Part shown: one piece after another, positions 22,685 to 32,028 of the stretch
How the letters are laid out: each line of letters begins with the position of its first letter
How positions within the stretch are numbered: position 1 is the first letter of the stretch
NCBI GenBank assembly: GCA_027704905.1
Contig: JANIIK010000508.1
Coordinates: 1 to 64,000 of the forward strand
Reading direction: 5' to 3'
DNA from: Muraenolepis orangiensis
Taxonomy: Eukaryota; Chordata; Actinopteri; Gadiformes; Muraenolepididae
Length of the DNA stretch: 64,000 nt
Position numbers and translations under genes: made by a program
The notes under the pieces: generated by a model
Told to the model about the DNA's origin: nothing
The model's input: the letters and a program-made list of their open reading frames with translations, nothing else
The model's database searches: none

Positions 22685-23510
22685 ACGCGCTTATACACAC
22701 ACGCGCGCGCACACACGCGCATACACGACTTTGGCTGTGACGTCATGAGAAACATCGCAATTACAAGAGTCAAAAGTTGGATTGTTGCCGTTAAATCTTT
22801 CGATTTAAGTATGGTGTATGGTCCACAACACGCCTTGGTCTATCGTTACTTATATGGCACGTTAACAAGTAATCCACACACGTCTCTCCTTAGGCTCGGT
22901 CATTGGCACTTCTTTCCCCAGAACATGGTTCTCGTTTCCTTTACGTATGGGCCAAGAGCGCCCCCCTCTCGGCTGCTCATTAATAACTCTTTAAATGAGC
23001 TACAATCTCCCACTTGCGTCACAATGGAATCCTCAACGTCTCCGCGATGTTCTCATTGCGCTGCGTGTGCAGACAATGCTGTACGCCCCTCTGTTCTCTC
23101 TATGGTACGGTGCTGCTAAGTGAAACGAGTTGTATGGCAAAGGGGCAACAGTTTGGTGGTGAGCAGGTCTAACAGTAAGCGGACAGCGGGCTACAGTAGC
23201 GTGTGTCCCTTCAGTGAGCTTCCAACAGCTCTCTGCTGCCCCCTGTTGGCGAGCTGAGTGATCTGTCGTCATGTTTGATGAAAAGAGTTTGGAGCGAAGT
23301 TGTTGTAGTCTATGCGTGTTGCTTTGTCACAAGCGGTTGGTGGTAAAGAACACGTGACGCTAGGCATGTGGAGGATATGAAGTAGTGTAGCGTTGAAAAA
23401 GAAAAAGCTTTGTCTGTTTAGCTTTGCTTTGTCACAAGCGGTTGGTGGTAAAGAACACGTGACGCTAGGCATGTGGAGGATATGAAGTAGTGTAGCGTTG
23501 AAAAAGGAAA

Positions 23511-23605
23511 AGCTTACAGCACCTGGTATTCCCAGGCGGTCTCCCATCCAAGTACTAAGCAGGCCCGACCCTGCTTAGCTTCCGAGATCAGACGAGATCG
23601 GGCGT
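23511..23605 (-). rRNA. 5S rRNA gene, 3' fragment (about nt 25 to end)
   Basis: On the minus strand it starts ACGCCCGATCTCGTCTGATC and ends with GTGCTGTAAGCT, with GCCTGGGAATACC intact. The only obvious change is GGCCTGCTTAG for GGCCTGGTTAG. The internal control region is complete. It is preceded by the A-rich tail of ORF1-only copy 3 instead of the first 24 nt. Confidence 0.9.
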
Positions 23606-25697
23606 GTTTTTTTAATTTTTTTTATATCAAAAATATATACGTTATTCTTATTTACAGGCACCAACACTGACACCTCAACAATCCCATAGCCCCCTCCCTC
23701 CCTCACCCTCCCCGGGGCTATCTATACAAGGGGAAAGGGGTAGGGGGGGGAAACACCCAATGCGGCACAAGAGGGACAAAAAAAACAAAACCCTCCTCCA
23801 CCCCACACACCAAACATATACATGGAACATTAAACATCGACCATACCATTGCACACAACACCCCTCAACCCACCATATACCATAAACCACACAACATGAA
23901 CGTACAATAACGCAATACAGCCCTCGTCACTCCCAACATATACATTTAAACACTCACATCGACCATACCATAGCACACAGCACATCGTCCACCCCATTAC
24001 GTCGCCCTTTTCCTCCCCCCCACCTTCTTCCACCCCTCTTCCCTTATCGCAGCCACCTCCCCACGTATTACTTCCATCTCCACACTCCCCACACTCGACC
24101 CTGAATGCGTGTCCCCCTCCCCAACAACCACCTTCCTCGCAATACGCTTCACCGTCCCTCCTGTAACATCCCCCCTCACCATAGAAACATCAGCAACCTC
24201 CACAGCCTTCCCCTCACTCACACCACATTTCACTGTCAGCCCTTTAACGTCCTCTTTCCCCACACTCACATCAGAAACCCCCACAGCTTTACCCTTGCTC
24301 ACACCACGTTTACCAGCCCTCCCCATAGACACATCATCAGCCTCCACAGCCTTCCCCTCACTCACACCACATTTCACCGTCAGCCCTTTATCGTCCTCTT
24401 TCCCCACAATCACATCAGAAACCCCTACAGCTTTCCCCTTGCTCAAACCACATTTCACAGCCCCTGCAAGATCGCCTTTCCCCACATTAGCATCGGACCC
24501 CGCCCCAGCCTTACCCGCTTTGTTGCCCGCCACCATGCCTCCATTGTCCTTTTTGTTGTTGTCCCCTCCGCTTTTGTTGCTGGCTCCTCTGTCCGCCTGG
24601 CCCCCACCGTCTCTGGCGCTGGCGCTGGCATTACCGTCGTTCTTGGCCTTCGAAATAGCCGTGTCCTTTTCCCCCTGGGCCCCCTTGGCCTCCATGGCCG
24701 TGTAGGCCCTTGTGTGCGCCACACGGACCTTTCCCCCAGCGCCAGCGCCTCCTCCTCTCTCTCGTTCGGTGGAGGAACCTTCCTCCACCTTCACCACGTC
24801 TTGTGCACCTCCGCCATCGTCCTTTCGCTCGCCGTCCTTTCTCCTCTGCTCCTTGGGCGCGTTCTCCATCTCCTTTCGCCCGTCGTTCTTCTCTCCCTGG
24901 GCCTTGGGGACGACCACCACCACCTTTCCTCCTTTCTGGGGGCCGCCATCTTGGTCCTCACCCTCCTCCCGCTGCCGTCTCAAACTGCGCCGAGTACGGC
25001 AGGGACTTCACGTCTTTCCCAAACACAACGCGGGCTATCCGTGTCCCGTCATATACGCTGGTGCCCGGCCATGTCCTTCTTTTTATGGGCCCAACCGCCC
25101 TTACCCCCCACCCCTCCAGCTTCTCTACGATCTCTTTATCCAGCATGTAGACAGGGAGCCCCATGAAGGACACCACCACCTCCCTACGCCCGAGCTCCCT
25201 GCCTACTATCTCCACATCCCCACACCTCACCCCGTCCCTCAGCTTTCTCCTACCATGTACATCGTCCATAGTCACCTCATAGTGGCTCCCCACCACTCTG
25301 GCTCCACGGACCCTCCCGCAACCGCACTGTATCGCCCGTAGTAGGTCGTTGGCGCCAACAACCGCGTCCTCCTTCAGCTCGAACAGTTGCGTCAATGCTC
25401 TCCACGACGTTCTGTCCTCCTCCTCCGCTCTCTCCGTGCCGTTGTCCGCTTTCTGGGGGTCGTCTTGGGGTTGTCCGGGTCCGTTTGCCATGTTGTCTGT
25501 CCTACTCATTCTCACACTTTCACACAAGCCCCAGAACAGCAAGCTGCCTGGGGCACACAAACAAATAAAAAACACTCACCCACGTCACGCCTCTCACACA
25601 CTACTCCTGCTCTCACCGTCTCTCTCAAATGAACCACACCTACTCCTGCACAAGCCACTAATTGGTCTGCTGCTTAGGTCCCACACCGTCACATAGG
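23606..25697 (-). mobile_element. 5S-targeted Tx1-clade retroelement, ORF1-only copy 3
   Basis: This is the clearest complete insertion. It has a 5S 5' fragment (25698-25720), 5' UTR, ORF1 (25491-23997), 3' UTR, A-rich tail (about 23608-23640) and then the 5S 3' fragment (23511-23605), all on the minus strand in the right order. It contains no ORF2. Total element length is about 2.1 kb. Confidence 0.88.
23997..25491 (-). pseudogene. ORF1 with deletion of both zinc knuckles
   Basis: The start at 25491 (MANGPGQPQDDPQ) matches the other copies. The N-terminal domain is complete (VVVSFMGLPVYMLDKEI; DVKSLPYSAQFETAA). At about 24965 the sequence jumps to the acidic region (EDQDGGPQ), so roughly 0.5 kb that holds the two CCHC knuckles is missing. 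The frame stops at 24958 and resumes in another frame from 24983. The C-terminal half has HTRAYTAMEAKGAQ and about three copies of a roughly 30-residue GKAVGVSDV-VGKED-KGLTVKCGVS repeat. Confidence 0.8.
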
Positions 25698-25720
25698 GTT
25701 CAGGGGGGATGGTCGTAAAC
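25698..25720 (-). rRNA. 5S rRNA gene, 5' fragment (23 nt)
   Basis: It reads GTTTACGACCATCCCCCC then TGAAC on the minus strand, then CCTATGTGACGG of the element. Same junction as at 18495; the second base is changed (GT for GC). Confidence 0.78.
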
Positions 25721-27454
25721 ATTTACTGCAGCCGCAAAACGGGCCTTTATAGAGGACGGCATATATCATAGACTGCACATTGCCATGGCTACACCGACAA
25801 CGTTCCCATGAGCCCACGTTTCACAATGCCTGCCTCCCTGTAACCATGGAACGGCTCCAGACTTGAAGGGGCTCGCGATGCGAACAATTGTTTCAAAGGG
25901 CACTTATTTCAACACTGTCTATTCTATATTACCATGCACTTTACTGCAACACTTGCACTCTGGTTACATGCTAAATTATTCTCGCTCTACTCTAATTGTG
26001 CAACAACAATGCATTTTTATCCAGCCTAATCCAAACTACAATGTGCACTAGAGCAATGATTCGTGTCTACAAACTGACATGTAATTTCCACGCATGTGCA
26101 CTTTTACGGTTGGCAAAAGGTCGCGTACGTCTTGTTTCTATTATATACAAAGTATGGCGTGTTCGACTGCTAAACGCCATTTCATAGTCTCTGAATACGT
26201 AAAAACTCTCAACCAAGTCGCGATTTGTTTCGATATTATTCTAAACGAACGTGTGATAAATGTTCGGCTTCACTTCCAGACACGTACGCATTGAAGGGAT
26301 GGCAAAATAACACCACTCTTTGGCCACATTTGAGCTTCGGTCATATGTACACCTGATCGACACGCCAGGGATGGACACGAAGGAATCTCTCAAGGCTTTC
26401 AAATCACTTCAAGCTTATCCGTTGTTCCTCAGTTAAACCGCTATTTAACAGTTATTTCATACTAAAGGCATTTTATTATGAGTTTTCGAACAGTTTTCAT
26501 TCCAATAACAGATAATTTGTACCAAAACATTGAATAAAGCAAACAGTAACCAAATCGGACTGAACATAATAGTGACCTGACAGGACGTATGCATGTACAT
26601 GCAACAGGGTGCTGTGGTTGGGCAACCAACACAGCCAGACAATGCCACCTTGGGAGTTGCGCTAAAGGAAATAGTTAAGGGTAGGGGGATATGCAAGAAA
26701 CACCTTCAGGTTACAATGTACGGGATACCCTAGGTTCTTTACAGGTAAGGAGAGAGACGTGGTTCCAAAGTTGAATAATTCAATTGATTGGAAGGGGAAA
26801 GGATAGGGGTCCAGACGGATCTGCGGGAGACAAGCGTCAGTCAATTATTTTATTTAACTCCAGTTGATAGAAAATCGATATAAAAATATGCAATTGATGC
26901 AAAAATATACTTCCAGCCTGCTGTATTAAAACATTGACCTATCTAGGGGTTATTAGCTTTGAAGGCGCATGTTCCAATCCGGGGGGTGGGGGTATACTGA
27001 CAACTAGGGGGCTCCTAGTGCAAGATAAACACCACACTTGACTCGGGATCACACACAGCAAACTAGAAAAGGAGTGACCATAAAGTGCACTTAATTCAGG
27101 CTCACGCATGCCGAGAGTGTTAAGAGCCCAGGTAGGCTAACAACCTCCCCCCTAGGATGGCACCTTACCCGCACTATAGGCTAGCTAACAGATAGCTTCA
27201 AGATATAGCACAACAGGCCGGTTGGTTGGAACAGAATGGTATAGGTTACCAGGTAGAGAATACATGTTACTGGGTTCCAAACAGGTATACCTATACAATT
27301 AGCCTACGGCCAATTAAACAACAAAAGGGAACCGAAACCAAACCAAACAACAGATTAGAGGCATGTTTGTACAAAGACACAACAGCAGGTGGCGTTCTGA
27401 CCGACCTGAGGACAGAACATACACACATCCATAAATAAAACAATTCAGTAGAGA
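25721..27454 (-). repeat. 5S rDNA spacer (NTS), copy 4, part 1
   Basis: Nearly identical to 9971-11330 and 19681-21190. It is interrupted at about 27454 by LINE copy B. The spacer stretch equivalent to about 21190-21590 is absent at this site, so the LINE insertion came with a deletion of about 0.4 kb or replaced it. Confidence 0.8.
25746..25751 (-). promoter_or_regulatory. TATA-like box of 5S gene
   Basis: TATAAA lies at -26 to -31 from the 5S start at 25720, in the same conserved block as the other two copies. Confidence 0.7.
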
Positions 27455-29526
27455 CAGTAGTAGTAGTAGTAGTAGAACCTTTATTTAGCCAGGAAAATCA
27501 ATTAAGAACAAATTCTTATTTTCAATGATGACCTAACAGGAGGCAAAAGGCTTCCTGAGGGGATGGGGTTTGGGAGGAAGAAAATAAAAAGACAGACTAC
27601 GGGCACTACAGAACCCAGGAGACAACACAATGACACAGAGCAGAGATGACAGGCATACCAGTTAAACATATAACATCTCTAAAACAATACTGCTATGGTT
27701 CAATCAGTCATTAAAATAATATAGAACATTCATCCATTCAATCATTCATTCATTCATTCATTCATCCATTCATTCCTTCATGGCAATGCATTCTATAGGA
27801 GAGGTCAAGACATTGGTAGTGAGCATCAGGCAAAGCAGCTGCATGTGTGTACCAGGGTGTTTGTAATAGTGTCCTTGAAGGTGCGGGGGGAGATAAAGGT
27901 CTTCATTTTCAAGGTTTTTTGTATAATATTCCAGCTATCAGCTGCTGCAAACTGAAAGGCGGAGCGGCCAAAGGATGTATGGGCTTTGGGGATCTTTAGC
28001 AGGATGTTTGTAGCTGACCGGGTGTTGTGCGTCGGGGGTGGGCGGAGTTGCAGTAATTGTGTGAGGTAGAAGGGGGTGAGGCCTAGGAGTGTTTTATAAA
28101 CAAACATCAGCCAGTGGATGTTGCGCCTGGTCTCAAGAGAGGGCCAGTTAGCCAGAGAGTACAGATCACAGTGATGTGTCCTGTACGGGGCATTGGTGGC
28201 GAAGCGGATGGCGGAGTGATACAGAACGTCTAAATGATCGAGAGCTCCTTTACACGCCGAGCGGTAGATGGTATCACCGTAGTCGAACAGAGGAAGGACA
28301 GTCATCTGGACCAGAGAGAGTTTAGCAGATGAAGTGAATGAGGAGCGATTCCTATATAGAAAGCTGAGTCTAGCTTTAACCTTGGTCTGAATTTTGGAGA
28401 GATGTTCTGAGAATGACATATTACTGTCAATCCAAAATCCAAGGTATTTATAAGATTTAACTATTTCGAGGTCTCGGCCTTCGGCGGTCACAATAGTGCC
28501 AGTTTGGGAGGCACCACTGCGGCCAAGCCACATAATCTTGGTTTTAGTGGTGTTCAGGACCAGGCCAAGGGCAGAGAGATGTGACTGGATTCTCTGAAAA
28601 CTATCCTGAAGAGTTTTCAGGACAGTATCTGGGGAAGGGCCAGCAGTGTACAGAATCGTGTCATCGGCATATAGGTGGATAGAGGAGTTGCCCACTGATT
28701 TCTCCAAGTCATTTATATATATTGAGAATAGGATGGGTGCTAGGATAGAGCCTTGTGGTACTCCCTTAGAGATGGATAGGGGCTGTGTTATCAGACTGTC
28801 AGATTTTACACACTGGGTGCGCATGGACAGGTAGTTTTCAAACCAGGCTATCGATTGGTTAGTGACACCAATGCATCTAAGCTTTCCCAGAAGCAGTAGG
28901 TGATCTACAGTGTCGAAGGCTTTGGCAAGATCGATGAAAATGGCAGCACAGTATTGTCTGGAGTCAAGGGCATTGATGATATCATTTAGGACTTTAAGAG
29001 TTGCCGTCTCACACCCATGACCTGCACGGAACCCAGACTGCATGTCAGATAGTATGTTGTAAGTCTTCAGAAACCATGTTAGCTGTTTGCAAACTAACTT
29101 TTCTAACACTTTCGCTATACAGGGTAGAATGGATATTGGACGATAGCAGTTGGGGTCAGCATGGTTTCCCCCTTTAAACAAAGGTTGCACTGAGGCTGCC
29201 TTCCAGGCAGAAGGTAGCACTGCTGTCTGTATGGACAGATTACAAAGGTGGGAGATAGCTTCTGCAATAGTTGGGGCTGCAACTTTAAAAAAGAAGGGGT
29301 CTAGCCCATCAAGACCTGCAGGTTTGTTGGGGTCAAGTTTAATAAGGACCTCCAGCACATCGTCCTCAATAATTTCCTGCAGGCAGAAGCTGTGACATGG
29401 GGCTACGCTAGAGGGGCTGGGTGGCGGAGTGTTGGTGGGGGGCTTAGGAGGCGCTAAAGAGTCAAATAGGTTCCCACATTTAACAAAGTGCTGGTTAAAG
29501 AGCTCTGCTATGCGCTCATTACCGGT
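27455..29526 (-). mobile_element. Jockey-group LINE, copy B (5' truncated)
   Basis: A near-identical copy of the LINE at 1-2000. It shows the complete 3' end: ORF stop at 27826, 3' UTR with an ATTC microsatellite (27740-27770), a further about 150 bp with a CTAAATAAAGG-type motif on the minus strand, and a TAC/GTA triplet tail (27457-27474). It is 5' truncated within the linker before the reverse transcriptase at 29526 and fused to 5S spacer sequence. Confidence 0.88.
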
Positions 29527-29616
29527 GCGTGTTGTGTTATTGGAATCTTGAGTCGCGAGTGACCCGCAGAGTCGCAAGTGACCCGAAGGCTCCCAGTTAT
29601 TTTGTAGGAATTGCAT
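27826..29616 (-). CDS. LINE reverse transcriptase ORF, 5' truncated, spacer-fused
   Basis: The 596-codon frame is uninterrupted. About the first 31 codons (MQFLQNNWEPSG...) are 5S spacer read in frame; true LINE sequence starts at TGNERIAEL (29526). The reverse-transcriptase motifs are all present: YRPISIL, FIDLAKAFDTVDH, KGVPQGSILAP and LYADDTILY. There is no endonuclease domain, so it cannot move on its own by the usual route. It should be read as a LINE remnant with an accidental start, not a host gene. Confidence 0.8.
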   Translation of the reverse strand: MQFLQNNWEPSGHLRLCGSLATQDSNNTTRTGNERIAELFNQHFVKCGNLFDSLAPPKPPTNTPPPSPSSVAPCHSFCLQEIIEDDVLEVLIKLDPNKPAGLDGLDPFFFKVAAPTIAEAISHLCNLSIQTAVLPSAWKAASVQPLFKGGNHADPNCYRPISILPCIAKVLEKLVCKQLTWFLKTYNILSDMQSGFRAGHGCETATLKVLNDIINALDSRQYCAAIFIDLAKAFDTVDHLLLLGKLRCIGVTNQSIAWFENYLSMRTQCVKSDSLITQPLSISKGVPQGSILAPILFSIYINDLEKSVGNSSIHLYADDTILYTAGPSPDTVLKTLQDSFQRIQSHLSALGLVLNTTKTKIMWLGRSGASQTGTIVTAEGRDLEIVKSYKYLGFWIDSNMSFSEHLSKIQTKVKARLSFLYRNRSSFTSSAKLSLVQMTVLPLFDYGDTIYRSACKGALDHLDVLYHSAIRFATNAPYRTHHCDLYSLANWPSLETRRNIHWLMFVYKTLLGLTPFYLTQLLQLRPPPTHNTRSATNILLKIPKAHTSFGRSAFQFAAADSWNIIQKTLKMKTFISPRTFKDTITNTLVHTCSCFA

Positions 29617-30159
29617 GTATCCAGGCCTCTCACTTTGTTTCTCGTTCTGGATTCCTCAGGAACCGTATACTAGAAACCCATTTGTGCAACCAATAACACA
29701 ACACGCGCGCACATATGCACACACACACACACGCACACACGCGTGCGCATACCTTGAATCCTCAACGTCTCCGCGATGCGTGTGCAGACAATGCTGTACG
29801 CCCCTCTGTTCTCTCTATGGTACGGTGCTGCTAAGTGAAACGAGTTGTATGGCAAAGGGGCAACAGTTTGGTGGTGAGCAGGTCTAACAGTAAGCGGACA
29901 GCGGGCTACAGTAGCGTGTGTCCCTTCACTGAGCTTCCAACAGCTCTCTGCTGCCCCCTGTTGGCGAGCTGAGTGCTCTGTCGTCATGTTTGATGAAAAG
30001 AGTTTGGAGCGAAGTTGTTGTTGTAGTCTATGCGTGTTGCTTTGTCACAATCGGTTGGTGGTAAAGAACACGTGACGCTAGGCATGTGGAGGATATGAAG
30101 TAGTGTAGCGTTGAAAAAGAAAAAGCTTTGTCTGTTTGGCTTTGCTTTGTCACGGGCGG
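29527..30159 (-). repeat. 5S rDNA spacer (NTS), copy 4, part 2
   Basis: This continues the spacer interrupted by LINE copy B and reaches to about 100-150 bp short of where a 5S 3' end would be, including the 105-bp tandem unit. It is cut at 30159 by the retroviral LTR inside CACGGGCGGT. The left edge carries a short inverted spacer patch (GTGTTGTGTTATTGG) joined to AATCTTGAG, the same junction as near 7720. Confidence 0.75.
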
Positions 30160-30647
30160 TGTGGTGGGAATTCTGCGGCACACGTCCAGTGGGCTAGTAC
30201 TGAAAACTGTTTAAGAATAAGGTCATCCAAAACGAAATAAGTCTTACTATGGTATTTAATATAAACAGGTAAAAACACATAAACAATCAATAGGTCGAGC
30301 GCTCGGTCGCTCGGTCCGGGAGTTCTCACCACACGTCTCGCAAGGCGTGCAGAGAGAAGTCCAGCGCACTTACAAGAGCGTCTCTCTTTTCAACAGTTTA
30401 GACACAATAGGTGATGCTAATTCTATGAACCCCGCCCCAGCTCATCTCCATGTAAGGGGGGGGGCAGGATGCCAGACTGGGCTAAGGAATACACAACAGT
30501 AGTAAGGCACCTCAGGGTTGAAAGAGCCCAACTACTCTTATGTCTAGCCGGCTCGGGGGTTGGAGGTGTTACAGAGAAATACCTGTTTTTCAATCAACAT
30601 ATGGTGGAGCATAGATGGTCACAACAACAGAGGTTTTTTCCATTACA
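30160..30647 (-). mobile_element. 3' LTR of endogenous retrovirus (488 bp)
   Basis: On the minus strand the LTR starts TGTAATGG directly after a polypurine tract and ends CCCACCACA at the 5S spacer, so it has TG...CA ends. An ATTAAATA sequence near 30257-30264 could serve as a polyadenylation signal. The matching 5' LTR is not in the window, so the target duplication cannot be checked. Confidence 0.78.
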
Positions 30648-30660
30648 TTTCCCTCCTTTT
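30648..30660 (-). promoter_or_regulatory. Polypurine tract
   Basis: AAAAGGAGGGAAA on the minus strand lies immediately before the LTR start, as expected for the primer of plus-strand DNA synthesis in retroviruses. Confidence 0.75.
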
Positions 30661-30999
30661 GAAAATTATAACACATAATGTTCACCTTACACGATTATGG
30701 AAACAAACCCGTCATAACACAGATAGAACATCATGCTTGATTAGTAATACTTAAAAAAAGGTTTTTAAAGGTTAAAAATAATAACATTTGATCAGCAACG
30801 CTTAAAAAGAATTAAAGGTAACAATGTAAAAAAAATGTAACATTCATCTGGTCAGACTATGGTTAAACAAATCAGTGTTCCTCGCATGCCGCATACTCCA
30901 TTCAATGGATGCCATGGGTGTAGTGTGGCGTGGTCCTTCATCAGGGTTGGTATGTTGTAAGGTTGGGGATTCAGTCAGGTTCGTGGTCGGGGTTTGAAC

Positions 31000-32028
31000 T
31001 CAAAGGGGGTGTTGGGGGGGGGGGGGGGCACTTCCTGGTTGCTCCTCTGGCTCGGTCGGTGTGTTCTCAGACGGGACAGTAATTCGTCTGCAGTGGTGGG
31101 CGTGGACCCACGGTCCTCGTCCGGGAACTTTCGCCGCTGAGTGAGTCGTGAGAAGGACCTGGACTGGCTCAGACCACCTCGTGTGGTTCCAAGCCTGGCG
31201 TCTGTGGTTCCGTACCACCACCCAGTCTCCTGGTTTGAAGGTGTGGAGTGGGCCTTCTGTTGGCTGGGGTAACGCCTCCTTCACCTGGTCATGTACCTGC
31301 TGTAGCGTTTTGGAAAGGGAAGCACAATAAGCCAACATTAGGTCATCACTTTGTCCCATTGTTGAGGTATCCCCGGTAAGCGGGCCGATACCTGTGTTCG
31401 GGGGGCGGCCGAACACCACCTCGTAAGGTGAAAAACCGGTTTTAGGGCGTATTCGTGTTCGCATGTGCATCAGCACCACGGGTAACGCTTTAGGCCAGCT
31501 AAGACCTGTTTCGAGGCACATTTTGGTCAGCTTGTTCTTTATTGTGCCATTCTCTCTCTCGACTGCGCCTGCGCTCTGTGGATGATAAGCACAATGTTTC
31601 CTTAGGTCAATACCATAGAATCGTCCGAGCTCTGTTATTGCTCTGTTAGCAAATTCAGAGCCGTTGTCGCTCGAAATTTTACGCGGTATCCCCCAACGCG
31701 GAATAATCTCGGTTACCAATGCCTTCGCAACTGCTTGGGCATCCGCTTTGCTTGACGGAAACGCCTCGACCCATTTTGAAAACATGTCGACGATGACCAA
31801 AACATACTTTTTACCCTCTGCCGGAGTTAGTTCTATGAAATCCATCATCAGATGATCAAAGGGAGCATTTGGTTGAGGGTGTCCGGCCTGTTTGGTCTGC
31901 GCCCCTCGTCCCACATTACATTGAGCACACACAACACATCGTGTTGGAGTACTTCGAGAACCCTTTTGTGAACCAATGTTGTTGTAGGGCATTGTCCATC
32001 CCTCCTTTTGACACGTGGTCTCGCCCAT
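31000..32028 (-). pseudogene. ERV integrase (catalytic core and C-terminal domain)
   Basis: The 342-codon frame covers the second half of the zinc-binding region (CVVCAQCN), the catalytic core and the C-terminal domain. The DD-35-E triad is visible: MMDFIEL, SSDNGSEF and AGAVEREN. The downstream GDWVVVRNHRR and RWSEPVQVLL stretch resembles the GPY/F-type tail of gammaretroviral integrases. The N-terminal histidines lie in the preceding frame, so the protein is split by a frameshift in 31916-32028. Confidence 0.82.

Larger units (their letters stand above)
18518..23510 (-). repeat. Complete 5S rDNA spacer (NTS), copy 3, with two insertions
   Basis: This is the only complete spacer here: it runs from a 5S 3' end (23511) to the next 5S 5' end (18517) on the minus strand. 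It is 4993 bp, or about 3.2 kb after removing the solo LTR and the Rex1-like insert. The 105-bp tandem unit is next to the 5S end (about 23300-23510). A CA/CG-rich microsatellite lies near 21775-21800 and a second near 22685-22725. The spacer copies differ by length variants around this microsatellite (a roughly 300-bp block present at 11950-12250 and 22725-23030 but absent at 7500 and 29750). Confidence 0.8.

Noticed and set aside
30160..31000. Envelope gene downstream of integrase
   Set aside because: No frame of suitable length or with signal peptide or membrane segments lies between integrase and LTR.
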